A DNA stretch of 64,000 nt from Actinomyces gerencseriae DSM 6844 (GCF_000429265.1 NZ_AUBN01000013.1:1-64000); one strand, 5' to 3'; shown: positions 41,767-50,434, counted from the first letter of the stretch. Program-made: numbers and translations. Notes: a model not told the origin generated them from the sequence alone.

Positions 41767-44712
41767 TCAGCCGCGTTGCGCGGCGGGCGGCTCGACGGCC
41801 CCGGGCGCGACCTCCTCGATGGTCGCCGTCAGCGCGGCCGCCGCCTGCTCCATGCCGGGAATGAAGCCGTGCATGGTGGCAGCCCCCGGCACGATGCGGG
41901 CGGTCGAGCCCAGCTCGTGGGTCAGGAACCCCATGAGAGCGGCCGCGGGATCCTTCGCGTAGGCCGGGTGCGTGCCCGCCACCGCCTCGACGACGCGTCC
42001 CCAGGCGCGCCGGTCGTCGATGAGGTCGCGCACGGTGAGGATCCCGCGCCGCTCGGCCCCCGGACCCCCTGCGTCTTCGATCCCGAGCCCTCCCGCGGGC
42101 GCGCTCACCATCCGCTCGTGCAGGCCATGGCCCACCGTCTCGGGATCACCGCCCGGCAGCACGAGCTCCGCCGTCGCCCCCACGGGCACCCTCACCCGCA
42201 CGCGCAGGCGGTCGCCGTCGAGCTCCCAGGAGACGCTCGCCACCCCGAGCGGCAGCCGCCGCACGACGCTCGCCGAGGCGAATCCATGACCCGCCAGTGG
42301 CGCCACCCGCAGGGCGCGACCCCCGGCGCCCACGACGTCGAGCCCCGCGATGGCGGTCAGCAGCCACTGGGAGACGGCGCCGAAGGCGTAGTGGTTGAAG
42401 CTCGTCATCTCCCCGGGGTTGATCGAGCCGTCGGGGAGCATGGAGTCCCAGCGCTCCCAGATGGTGGTCGCCCCCATCGTGACGGGGTACAGCCAGCTCG
42501 GGCACTCCTCCTCCAGCACCAGGCGCGCGGCCGTGGCCGCCTGCCCGCCCTTGACCAGGGCCCCGGGCACGAGCGGGGTGCCGACGAAACCGGTGGAGAT
42601 GCGGAAGCAGCGCAGGCGCACCAGGTCGGCGAGCCGGGCCCCGGCGCCGGCGATCCGCCGGGGCGTGTCGAGCAGGTCCCAGGCCAGCGCCTGGGCGTAG
42701 ACGGTCGCGCAGTCGGACAGGATGAGGCCGTCGGCCGTGACGTAGGCGTCCAGGTAGGCGGCGCGGACGCTCGCGGCCAGGGCCTCGTAGCGGGCCGCGC
42801 GCTCATCCTCCCCCAGGACCGCCAGGGCGCGGGCGGTGATGCCGGCGCTGCGGGCGAAGTAGGCGGTGGCGACGACGTCGGGGTCCGCCTTGGCGGCCCC
42901 CGGGTTCTCGGGCGGGGCGTCGGGGTCGAGCCAGTCCCCGAACTGGAAGCCGCCGCGCCACAGGTGCGAGGGCCCCGCCACGGAATCGACGCCATCGACG
43001 AAGCGGGCCATGGCGTCCACGGCCCCGGCGAGGACGGAGGCGTCGCCGGTGGCCTCGTAGACCGCCCACGGCACCAGCGCGATCGCGTCGCCCCAGGCGC
43101 TCGTCAGCCTGGTGCCGCCCAGGACGTCGGGGGAGACGACGGGCAGGGCGCCGTCGGGCGACTGCGCGGCGGCCAGGTCCCTCGCCCAGGAGGTCAGGAA
43201 GCCCGCCGCGTCGTACAGGGACAGGGCGGTGGGGGCGAAGACGCCGATGTCGCCGGTCCACCCCAGGCGCTCGTCGCGTTGCGGGCAGTCCGTGGGCACG
43301 GTGATGAAGTTGCCGATCGTGGACCAGCGCGTGTTCTCAACCAGTCGGTTGACGAGGGGCTGGTCCGAGTCGAACCACGCCGTCCGTTCCATCCCCGCCG
43401 AGACGACCCGCGCGGTGAGGGCGCCCAGCAGCGCGGCGTCGTCCCCGGGGAAGCCGTCCACCTCCACGTAGCGGAAGCCGTGCTGGGTGAGCGTTGGGGC
43501 GAAGACGTCGTCGCCCCCGGACAGCGTGACCCGGTCGGTGCACTCGGCGCCGCGCAGGGGCCGACTCCCCAGCTCTCCCTCCTCGAGGACCTCGGCGTGG
43601 CGCAGAGCGATCGTGCGCCCGGCCTCGCCGCGGACGGTCAGGCGCACGTGCCCGGTGAGGTTCTGACCGAAGTCGACCACCCGCTTGCCCGAGGGCGTCG
43701 TGATCACCTCGACGCCGTCGAGCTCGCCGACGACGGCGGGCATGGGCAGGGCGGTGGGCTCCAGTGAGGCCTCGGGCAGGGGGCGGACCTCCACTGGCGC
43801 CTCGGCGTCGGGCGAGCCGAGCTCGGGCAGTCTCAGGTCGGAGGACTGGCCGTTGTAGAGATCGTTGGCGGTGATGCTGGAGGGGCGCCAGGACCAGTCG
43901 GCGTCCGTGCCGACGACGACGGCGCCCTCCCGGCCGGTCAGCTCGACCTGGGCCAGGAGCCACAGGTCCGGGCCGTAGACGCACTCGCGCATCTCCCAGG
44001 TCAGGTGACCGCGGTACCAGCCGTTGCCGAGCACAACGGCGAGCTCGTGCTCGCCCGGGGTCAGGACGGCGGTGACGTCGTGGGTCCGGACGAGAAGGCG
44101 GTCGCGGTACTCGGTCCAGCCCGGGGCGAGCTCGTCGGTGCCGACCTTGACGCCGTCGATGCGCGCCTCGTAGACGCCGCCCGCGGTCAGGTGCAGGCGG
44201 GCCGCGGTGATGCCCGGCGGGATCGTGAGGCGGCGCACCAGGACCGGGGCGGCGTCGGTGCGCGCGTTGCCAGGGGCGCTGATGGGGCGGGCGGTCCAGT
44301 CGGAGCGCTCCAGCAGGCCGGTCTCGACGATGGCGGGGGCGGACCAGGGCGAGAGGGCGCCGTCGTCCCCGGCCACGCGCACGCGCCAGGTGACGCGCTC
44401 GCGGGAGGCCAGTGGGGCCACGGGCCAGGGGACGAACGTCGAGGCGGGGCCGTCGAGGATCGCGGTCTCGGTGGTGGTGCCCTCAGCGGTGGTGCGCACC
44501 ATCTCGATCTCGGCGCGGGCCTGGGCCCAGCCCGCGGGGGCGGCGGGCACCTCCCACGATAGGGACGGCGCTGCGAGGGTGCCGCCGAGCACGTCGACGT
44601 CGGGGCGGTGGTGGTCGACGCGCAGACGGACGGGGGCGACCAGCGGGCCGACCGGGTCGGCGGACAAGGGTGCGGGCTCGGTGAGCAGCTCGATCGCCGG
44701 GATGGCGGGCAT
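41767..44712 (-). CDS. GH78 alpha-L-rhamnosidase 2
   Basis: ATG 44712 with GGAGG 6 nt upstream is chosen; the frame extends to ATG 44745, but that start would lie on the operator. The product is 981 residues. It has the same architecture as rhamnosidase 1: N-terminal beta domains (RLHLTAGGVYEARIDGVKVG, LGNGWYRGHLTWEM), then FITVPTDCPQRDERLGWTGD and WERWDSMLPDGSINPGEMTS with FNHYAFGAVSQWL. A C-terminal extension of about 100 residues after the barrel and jelly-roll domain (RRGILTVRDLIDDRRAWGRV, YAKDPAAALMGFLTHEL) is absent from rhamnosidase 1. It is probably cytosolic. The two enzymes likely differ in linkage or aglycone preference. Confidence 0.93.
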   Translation of the reverse strand: MPAIPAIELLTEPAPLSADPVGPLVAPVRLRVDHHRPDVDVLGGTLAAPSLSWEVPAAPAGWAQARAEIEMVRTTAEGTTTETAILDGPASTFVPWPVAPLASRERVTWRVRVAGDDGALSPWSAPAIVETGLLERSDWTARPISAPGNARTDAAPVLVRRLTIPPGITAARLHLTAGGVYEARIDGVKVGTDELAPGWTEYRDRLLVRTHDVTAVLTPGEHELAVVLGNGWYRGHLTWEMRECVYGPDLWLLAQVELTGREGAVVVGTDADWSWRPSSITANDLYNGQSSDLRLPELGSPDAEAPVEVRPLPEASLEPTALPMPAVVGELDGVEVITTPSGKRVVDFGQNLTGHVRLTVRGEAGRTIALRHAEVLEEGELGSRPLRGAECTDRVTLSGGDDVFAPTLTQHGFRYVEVDGFPGDDAALLGALTARVVSAGMERTAWFDSDQPLVNRLVENTRWSTIGNFITVPTDCPQRDERLGWTGDIGVFAPTALSLYDAAGFLTSWARDLAAAQSPDGALPVVSPDVLGGTRLTSAWGDAIALVPWAVYEATGDASVLAGAVDAMARFVDGVDSVAGPSHLWRGGFQFGDWLDPDAPPENPGAAKADPDVVATAYFARSAGITARALAVLGEDERAARYEALAASVRAAYLDAYVTADGLILSDCATVYAQALAWDLLDTPRRIAGAGARLADLVRLRCFRISTGFVGTPLVPGALVKGGQAATAARLVLEEECPSWLYPVTMGATTIWERWDSMLPDGSINPGEMTSFNHYAFGAVSQWLLTAIAGLDVVGAGGRALRVAPLAGHGFASASVVRRLPLGVASVSWELDGDRLRVRVRVPVGATAELVLPGGDPETVGHGLHERMVSAPAGGLGIEDAGGPGAERRGILTVRDLIDDRRAWGRVVEAVAGTHPAYAKDPAAALMGFLTHELGSTARIVPGAATMHGFIPGMEQAAAALTATIEEVAPGAVEPPAAQRG

Positions 44713-44732
44713 GAGGTCCTCCGGGTCATTGT

Positions 44733-44744
44733 TGAAACGTTTCA
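44733..44744. promoter_or_regulatory. rhamnose operator TGAAACGTTTCA
   Basis: A perfect 12-bp palindrome lies 21 bp upstream of the preferred GH78-2 start. It is the clearest member of the proposed rhamnose regulon site set. Confidence 0.75.
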
Positions 44745-44881
44745 TGAACGGGCTGGGCTCAGATTAGGGATGTTCGTGCGGGGCGTCAATGGAGCGCCGG
44801 GGCGCCGTCGGGACGGCGGGAACGACGGTGGTTCATTGGCCGGAGGGCTCGGCCGGGGCGGCGGGATGCGGAGGTCCGCGC

Positions 44882-45003
44882 GGTCGTACCGGTCGTACCG
44901 GGGCGCGCGCGGTCGTACCTTACGACCTCTCCAACGTACGACCGCGCGGTATCGCGTGCGACCGCGAGTCGCGGTGTACGACCGCGCGGCGCGGGGTGCG
45001 AGC
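44882..45003. repeat. GTACGACC symmetric array 5
   Basis: GGTCGTAC octamers start at 44891 and 44911, with an extra copy 9 bp off phase at 44882. GTACGACC is at 44936 and 44976, with variants GTGCGACC at 44956 and GTGCGAGC at 44996. The pitch is 20 bp and the 33-bp core is 44911-44943. Confidence 0.9.
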
Positions 45004-45125
45004 GCACGACCCGATGCGCGACGGCGCGACCGGTCGCGCGATTCGGGGTGCGCCCGCGTCGGACTCCGCCGACCCCGGATCGCGGGCCATCAGGTGGTCG
45101 CGGGCCGGCCCCTGGTCGCGGGTGC

Positions 45126-45875
45126 TCAATCCGCCCGGAGCTCCTGGGCGAATGAGCGGATGACGGCGGCCATGTCGAGGTCGCGGTCCAGGAGCCACTC
45201 GCTCTGGACTCCTTCGATGAGACAGGCGAGTCGCGTCGTGGTCAGGTCGAGGTCGAGGTCGGCCCGGAGCCTGCCCGCGGCCTGCTCCGCCGCGAGGTCG
45301 GCGCGCAGATGAGCGCGGAAGCGTCTGGCCAGGCCGACGACGTACTCATGGGCGGGGTGGTCGGGGTTGACGGCCTCGGCGCGCATGAGCGAGTCGAGCT
45401 GGATGAGGCCGGGGATCGTGGCGTTGTGCTCCATGATCCTGGGCAGGGCGTCGAGCAGGCCGTGCTCGGCGAAGAGGGCGTCGCGCCACCGCGCCTCGGT
45501 CTCCTCCCGGCGGGTGAGCACCGCCTGGAGAAGGGCGTCCTTGGTGCCGAAGTGGTGGCGCAGCAGCGTGTGGCTGACCCCGACGGCCTCGGCGATCTGA
45601 CGCAGGGAGAGGTTGTTGAAGCCCTGCTCGGCGAAGACCTCCATGGCGGCGTCGACGATCTCGGCGCGGCGCCGCTGGCCGTTGGCGTAGCGAGTGCGGC
45701 CGTCGGGCGGGGCCACGGCGCTGGTCGGGGCCACGGTGGAGGCGGGTGGCACGGCGCTGGTCGGTGGGGCGGCGCTGGTGGGCGACACCGAGACGGTGTC
45801 CGCCGACGGTGTCCGCCGGCGGCCCACTCTCCGTCGCTCGTCCTCCGCGGTGGTGCCGCGATGTTCGCTCGGCAT
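45126..45875 (-). CDS. TetR-family regulator
   Basis: ATG 45875, with GAGGA upstream, gives 249 residues. About 57 residues of Pro/Ser/Ala-rich low complexity precede the domain and may be dispensable. The helix-turn-helix reads RRAEIVDAAMEVFAEQGFNN then LSLRQIAEAVGVSHTLLRHH and FGTKDALLQAVL. The C-terminal ligand domain ends LIEGVQSEWLLDRDLDMAAV. It is divergent from the glycoside transporter at 46095; the shared 220-bp region contains GATTTAAATC, a candidate operator. It may control the transporter-glucosidase pair with a glycoside or aglycone as ligand, which is inference from position. Confidence 0.9.
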   Translation of the reverse strand: MPSEHRGTTAEDERRRVGRRRTPSADTVSVSPTSAAPPTSAVPPASTVAPTSAVAPPDGRTRYANGQRRRAEIVDAAMEVFAEQGFNNLSLRQIAEAVGVSHTLLRHHFGTKDALLQAVLTRREETEARWRDALFAEHGLLDALPRIMEHNATIPGLIQLDSLMRAEAVNPDHPAHEYVVGLARRFRAHLRADLAAEQAAGRLRADLDLDLTTTRLACLIEGVQSEWLLDRDLDMAAVIRSFAQELRAD

Positions 45876-45934
45876 GGGGTCCTCGCCTCTTCCCGGGTCT
45901 CCGTCGGCATGTGGTCGGTCGTGCTCCGCTGGCC

Positions 45935-45950
45935 ATCCTAATCGGCGGAA
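45935..45950 (-). promoter_or_regulatory. TAGGAT-TGGCCAG promoter element of TetR gene
   Basis: On the minus strand TTAGGATGGCCAGC lies about 65 nt before the TetR ATG. The same TAGNNTGGCCAG pattern precedes the small ORF at 50434 and the frame at 50919, which suggests a shared -10/initiation signature. Confidence 0.4.
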
Positions 45951-45974
45951 GTGCGGGGATGCGGTCAGTGTAGT

Positions 45975-46026
45975 GATTTAAATCTCTTACAAAGTGGACA
46001 ATCTATGACTACAGTGAAACGTGTCA
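45975..46026. promoter_or_regulatory. glycoside-transporter control region
   Basis: GATTTAAATC (45975-45984) is a 10-bp palindrome in an AT-rich patch and may bind the TetR protein. TATGAC near 46003 is a possible -10. TGAAACGTGTCA (46015-46026) resembles the rhamnose operator TGAAACGTTTCA with one mismatch and lies just downstream of it. Confidence 0.5.
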
Positions 46027-46094
46027 ACGGGTCCGGACTCTCCGCCGGGCCTCCGTCGTCGGCGCAGTCGCCGACCTCATCTCAAGGACGATCG

Positions 46095-47570
46095 ATGAGC
46101 AATCCCACCGATACCCCTTCCCGGGACGGCGACGCGCCCCTCCGGGTCCTCGTCGACGAGCCCCCGGATCCCCGGGCCGCCGACGGCGAGGGCGCTCCCG
46201 CCGTCGAGCCCGAGGCTGCCGCTGGCGGGCCCGAGGCTGCCGCTGGCGGGCCCGAGGCTGCCGCTGGCGGGCCCGAGGCTGCCGCTGGCGGGCCCGAGAG
46301 CGACGCCGAGAGCCCCACCGCCGTCGAGCCCGAGGACGACGCCGAGGCCATCACCCGCGTCTACGGCAGGCCCTCCCGCACCATCCCGCTGGTCCTCCTG
46401 GCGGCCGTGGGCGGGTACATCATGATGCTCACCCTGGGCACGGCCCTTCAGCTGCGGCTCTCCGCGATGGACGAGGCCACCGCCACCACCGTCTACTCGC
46501 GGATCACCACCGTGTCGGGCATCCTCATGCTCGTCGCGATCCCGTTGATCGGGGCCCTGTCGGACCGCACGACCAGCCGCTTCGGGCGCCGTCGTCCCTG
46601 GATCCTCGGCGGCTACCTCGTCAGCCTCGCCTGCATGGCCGTCATCGGCACCATGACGGACCACCTCGTCATCGGCGCCGCCTACGTCGTGGGCATCACC
46701 GCGGCCCAGGCGGGCTTCAACGCCTACTCCGTCATCCCCGTCGAGGGCGTTCCCAACAAGATGCGCGCCCGGGTCATGGGCTTCATGGGCATGATGGGCG
46801 CGCTCGCCATGAGCGCCGGCGCGGCCATCGCGGGCAGGCTCGTCGGCACCCCCGCCCTCATGATGACCGTCCCCGTGCTGCTGGCCCTGGCCACCACCTT
46901 CCCGCTCATCCTGCTCTACAAGGATCCTCAGCGCGACAAGGACGACGTCCCGGCCCTGGACCTGGGCGGCCTGATCGGCGGCTTCTTCGTCGACCCCCGC
47001 AAGCACCCGAACTTCGGGTGGGTCTGGCTCTCCCGCTTCCTGGCCGGCGTCGCCATGACCGCCTTCCTGGCCTTCTTCGTCCTCTACCTCATCACCAACC
47101 TCCACTACTCCCCGGCCGAGGCCGGGGCCCGGGCCAGCCTGCTCTCCCTGTACTCCGCGCCCGTGTCGATCCTCCTGTTCACCGGGTCGGGCTGGCTGTC
47201 GGACAAGATGGGGCGGCGCAAGCCCTTCGTCATCGGCTCGGCCGCCGTCATGGCGCTCGCCCTCGTCATCGGCGGGCGGGCCGGCAGCTTCAACCAGTTC
47301 GTCATCGCCTGGATGGTCTTCGCCGTCGGCCAGGCCATGTACCTCACCGTCGACCTGGCCCTGTGCGCCCAGGTCCTGCCCAACGAGGCGGACACCGGCA
47401 AGGACATGGCGGTCTTCGGGCTGGCCCTCAACCTGCCCAACATCCTCGTCCCGGCCGTGGCCCCCTTCATCCTGGGCGCCGAGAACAACTACACGCTCCT
47501 GTGGGGCGTCGCGGCCGCCCTGTGCGCGCTGGGCGCCCTCGTCATCCCCCTGGTCAAGGGTGTGAAGTAG
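46095..47570 (+). CDS. GPH/MFS glycoside transporter
   Basis: ATG 46095 gives 491 residues with about 12 membrane helices. About 90 hydrophilic N-terminal residues include four exact EAAAGGP repeats. The core has SDRTTSRFGRRRPWILGGYL, the loop motif of sugar:cation symporters of the sucrose/GPH type, and GYGGYIMMLTLGTALQLRLS-like helix 1. A second loop reads SGWLSDKMGRRKPFVIGSAA. A GH1 glucosidase gene follows and GH78 rhamnosidases lie nearby, so the likely cargo is a plant-type glycoside or oligosaccharide. Operators for both a TetR and the rhamnose LacI may control it. Confidence 0.87.
   Translation: MSNPTDTPSRDGDAPLRVLVDEPPDPRAADGEGAPAVEPEAAAGGPEAAAGGPEAAAGGPEAAAGGPESDAESPTAVEPEDDAEAITRVYGRPSRTIPLVLLAAVGGYIMMLTLGTALQLRLSAMDEATATTVYSRITTVSGILMLVAIPLIGALSDRTTSRFGRRRPWILGGYLVSLACMAVIGTMTDHLVIGAAYVVGITAAQAGFNAYSVIPVEGVPNKMRARVMGFMGMMGALAMSAGAAIAGRLVGTPALMMTVPVLLALATTFPLILLYKDPQRDKDDVPALDLGGLIGGFFVDPRKHPNFGWVWLSRFLAGVAMTAFLAFFVLYLITNLHYSPAEAGARASLLSLYSAPVSILLFTGSGWLSDKMGRRKPFVIGSAAVMALALVIGGRAGSFNQFVIAWMVFAVGQAMYLTVDLALCAQVLPNEADTGKDMAVFGLALNLPNILVPAVAPFILGAENNYTLLWGVAAALCALGALVIPLVKGVK
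46209..46292 (+). repeat. 4 x 21-bp in-frame tandem repeat
   Basis: Four exact copies of CCCGAGGCTGCCGCTGGCGG plus one G encode EAAAGGP repeats in the transporter N-terminus. Exact identity implies recent expansion and possible copy-number variation between strains. Confidence 0.9.
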
Positions 47571-47798
47571 CCCGACGATGGCGCGGCGCGCCCGCCCGGC
47601 CCGCAACCGGCCGGGCGCGCCGCCCTCCGGGCCCCGTCGTCGCCCGCGACCCCACTCCTCCCGGGGTGCGGGGCCCTGGATAACGGCTCGCCCGGCTCGC
47701 TCAGTCGCAGCCTTCCCGGGGCGCGAGGCCCCGGGCCTCTCGAGGGCCCGCAACCGCATGTCCGAACCGATTCGAAACCCACCCGAGGAGACGTCCCC

Positions 47799-49070
47799 AT
47801 GACCAGTACCACTGCCACTACTGCACCCGCGCCCTTCCCCGAGGGCTTCCTCTGGGGAACCGCCACCGCCTCCCACCAGGTCGAGGGCGGCAACACGAAC
47901 AACGACGTCTGGCTCTACGAGCACGTTCCGAACACCATGTACGCCGAGTCCTCCGGCGACGCCTGCGACCACTTCAACCGCTACCGCGAGGACATCGCGC
48001 TGCTCGCCTCCCTCGGCCTGAACGCCTACCGCTTCTCCCTGGAGTGGAGTCGCATCGAGCCCGCGCCCGGCGAGTTCTCCGCCGTCGCCATCGAGCACTA
48101 CCGCGACGTGCTGCGAGCCTGCCATGAGCACGGGCTCGCCCCGATCGTCACCTACCACCACTTCACCTCCCCGACCTGGCTCATCGCCCGCGGCGGCTGG
48201 GAGGACGACGGCACTCCCGGGCTCTTCGCCCGCTACTGCCGACGCGTCACCGAGGAGCTCGGCGATCTGTTCGAGATCGCCTGCACCATGAACGAGCCCA
48301 ACCTCGCCATCCTCCTGGGCGAGATGGGCCTGTGCGAGGCCGCCCCCGAGGCGCGCCTGGGCAACCCCACCTGGGAGGGGGCCGCTCGCGCGCTCGGGAC
48401 GACGGCGGACAGGATCGCCGGCTTCCAGCTCAGCGCCACCGAGGAGGCCTTCGAGATCAAGGTCGCCGCCCACAAGGCCGCGGTCGAGGCCATCAAGGAC
48501 GTGAAGCCGTCGATGAGAGTCGGTTGGACGCTCGCCAACTCCGACTTCCACGCCGCCCCCGGCGGCGAGGAGCGCGTGGCGCGCATGATCGAGGAGAACA
48601 ACCTGCGCTACCTGCGCGTGAGCGAGGGCGACGACTTCGTCGGCCTGCAGACCTACAACCGCACCGTTCTGGGCCCCGACGGCCCGGTGCCGCCCGCCGA
48701 GGGCGCTGTGGTCAACCCGGCCGGCGAGGAGATCTGGCCCTGGGCGATCGGCGCCGTCGTGCGCCAGGCCTGGGACACCGTCAAGGTTCCGATCATCGTC
48801 ACCGAGAACGGCCTGAACACCGAGGACGACTCCCAGCGCGTGGACTTCCTGCGCACCGCCATCGCGGAGGTCGGCGCGGCGATCGCCGACGGCGTCCCGG
48901 TGAGCGGCTACATGTGCTGGTCCGCCATGGACAACTTCGAGTGGATCTTCGGCTACGGGCCGAAGTTCGGCGTCATCGCCGTGGATCGGAGCACGCAGGA
49001 GCGCACGCTCAAGGAGTCGGCCCGCGTCTACGGCGAGATCGCCCGGACCAACGGGGCCTGCCTGGCCTGA
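47799..49070 (+). CDS. GH1 beta-glucosidase
   Basis: ATG 47799 after GAGGAG gives 423 residues. The GH1 start FPEGFLWGTATASHQVEGGN, acid/base Glu166 in ACTMNEPNLA, and nucleophile Glu336 in IIVTENGLN are all present, with the aglycone-site WSAMDNFEWIFGYGPKFGVI near the C-terminus. At 423 residues it is slightly shorter than many GH1 enzymes (about 450). It lacks a signal peptide. Next to an importer and in a region with two rhamnosidases, it likely removes glucose from glycosides after rhamnose release, although cellobiose-type substrates are equally possible. Confidence 0.93.
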   Translation: MTSTTATTAPAPFPEGFLWGTATASHQVEGGNTNNDVWLYEHVPNTMYAESSGDACDHFNRYREDIALLASLGLNAYRFSLEWSRIEPAPGEFSAVAIEHYRDVLRACHEHGLAPIVTYHHFTSPTWLIARGGWEDDGTPGLFARYCRRVTEELGDLFEIACTMNEPNLAILLGEMGLCEAAPEARLGNPTWEGAARALGTTADRIAGFQLSATEEAFEIKVAAHKAAVEAIKDVKPSMRVGWTLANSDFHAAPGGEERVARMIEENNLRYLRVSEGDDFVGLQTYNRTVLGPDGPVPPAEGAVVNPAGEEIWPWAIGAVVRQAWDTVKVPIIVTENGLNTEDDSQRVDFLRTAIAEVGAAIADGVPVSGYMCWSAMDNFEWIFGYGPKFGVIAVDRSTQERTLKESARVYGEIARTNGACLA

Positions 49071-49098
49071 GCCCCCGTCGCCGCGCGGGCCGTCGTCT

Positions 49099-49259
49099 CG
49101 CCGAGATCGGTTCAGTTCCGTGCCGAGTTCGGTCGGGTTCCGCGTCGAGATCGGTCGGGTTCCGGCTCGAGATCGGTCCGGTGGGGCCTCGCCCGGCTAC
49201 TGGAACCACGAGTCTGGCCTTTCGGCGCGAGTCCGACGACGCCGTCGTCCGACTCGCGC
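49099..49259. repeat. composite element, reverse orientation
   Basis: Four 22-bp-family units (CGAGATCGGTTCAGTTCCG and variants) cover 49099-49181. The palindrome follows with arms GCGCGAGTCCGACGAC (49225-49240) and GTCGTCCGACTCGCGC (49244-49259). It sits just after the glucosidase gene. Confidence 0.8.
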
Positions 49260-49344
49260 AGGAATGCCCGACTCGTAGGGGAGAGCCCGGTTCGCCGAGG
49301 TGAGCAGGATACCGGGTCGCACCGCTCTGGCCTGTAAGGTTTAT

Positions 49345-49986
49345 ATGATGAGCAGCCCCGGAGAGCAACGGCCGATCCTGCGCCGCCGCATGTCGGTGGA
49401 GGAGTTCGACGCCGGCTACTACTACGCGACGGAGATCAGGGCATTCGCGCATGAGCTGGGGATTCCGGTGGGCAATCGTCGCAAGACTGATCTCGAGGAT
49501 CTGATCCGCGAGTTCCTGCGGACGCGAGAAGTGCCTGCGCGAAGACCGGTGCCGTCTCGAAAGCGGGGGCGGGCGCGGGACGAGTTGTCACTCGATACTG
49601 CGGTGACCAACTATGTGGGGGACCGAGTCACGAAGGAGTTCATGCTTGAGCACGTCCGAGCCGAGAACCCCGGGATCCGGAACAAGTCAGGGCAGTGGTA
49701 TTGGCTGAATGACTGGCGTCGGCGTCAGCAGGAGGCGGGGCGCAGGTTCACCTACCGGGACCTGGTGAATCATCTGCGTGACCTGATGCTGACGGAGGGG
49801 AGGCTGCCGCAGATCCCGTCGGCGCGAATGAACAACTTCATCACCGATTTCCGAGCGGATCCCGACAGTCCCGACATGACGAGGGACCGCCTGCTTGAGG
49901 AGTGGTACTGGCTCAAGCAGCAGGCCGGTCCTCACACCTATGCGCAGTATCGACGCTTGCGTCCTCATGGGACCGGGCTCGAGTGA
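49345..49986 (+). CDS. SAP/DUF6434-like protein
   Basis: ATG 49345 (AAGG 5 nt upstream; ATG 49348 also possible) gives 213 residues. The N-terminus (about 15-60: MSVEEFDAGYYYATEIRAFA, GIPVGNRRKTDLEDLIREFL) resembles a SAP-type helix-extended-loop-helix. A basic linker follows (RRPVPSRKRGRARDE). The rest, SGQWYWLNDWRRRQQEAGRR then FTYRDLVNHLRDLMLTEG, resembles DUF6434. The family is cytosolic and likely binds nucleic acid; the function is unknown. It stands alone between composite repeats. Codon use is less GC-biased than in neighbours, so recent acquisition is possible. Confidence 0.75.
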   Translation: MMSSPGEQRPILRRRMSVEEFDAGYYYATEIRAFAHELGIPVGNRRKTDLEDLIREFLRTREVPARRPVPSRKRGRARDELSLDTAVTNYVGDRVTKEFMLEHVRAENPGIRNKSGQWYWLNDWRRRQQEAGRRFTYRDLVNHLRDLMLTEGRLPQIPSARMNNFITDFRADPDSPDMTRDRLLEEWYWLKQQAGPHTYAQYRRLRPHGTGLE

Positions 49987-50060
49987 GGGGAGAAAAGCGG
50001 GGAGCAGGAGTGATGGGGTGAAGCCCTCGAGGGGGGCCGCAGCCTCCGGGCCACGAAGTT

Positions 50061-50177
50061 CTTCTCGCGCGAGTCCCATGCAGCCGGTCTCGTGCGGGAA
50101 TGCCGGTGCCGTTCCGCGGGCCCGGAGCCTCGAACCGATCTCGATGCGGAACTGAACCGATCTCGGTGGGTACGACC
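50061..50177. repeat. degenerate composite element plus solo GTACGACC
   Basis: A diverged palindrome (TCTCGCGCGAGTCC, then GTCTCGTGCGGGAATGCCGG) at 50061-50105 is followed at 50132-50168 by two 22-bp-family units. A single GTACGACC octamer abuts them at 50170-50177, the only place in the window where the two repeat families touch. Confidence 0.65.
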
Positions 50178-50332
50178 GAACTCGACGGGAAGGGCCGGCG
50201 GGAGAGGGGCCAGCAAGAAGGGCGAGGACCTCGTCGTCCTCGCCCTGTTCGGCGTGCGGGCTGGTTCCCGCGTGTCTCCGGTTCACGGCTCCCGGAGATG
50301 AGCGTCAGCCGTGCTCGGCTGCTCGACGCTGC

Positions 50333-50434
50333 TCAGTTCTGCTCGTCCTGGGCCTGCGTCTCGGCGATGGCGCGCTGCATCTCGCGCTCGCGGGCGACGG
50401 CGGCACGGACGGTGAGGTCGATATCGAAGAACAT
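50333..50434 (-). CDS. 33-residue small protein
   Basis: ATG 50434 follows an excellent AAAGGA site 7 nt upstream. The product, MFFDIDLTVRAAVAREREMQ followed by RAIAETQAQDEQN, is an amphipathic, charged peptide with a predicted single helix. The composition is protein-like and unlike the surrounding GC-shadow frames. A TAGGCTGGCCAG promoter-like element lies about 95 nt upstream. It may be a free small protein or the first part of a peptide locus; no homologous family is recognised. Neighbours are a decayed secreted toxin and a SAP-like protein. Confidence 0.55.
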   Translation of the reverse strand: MFFDIDLTVRAAVAREREMQRAIAETQAQDEQN

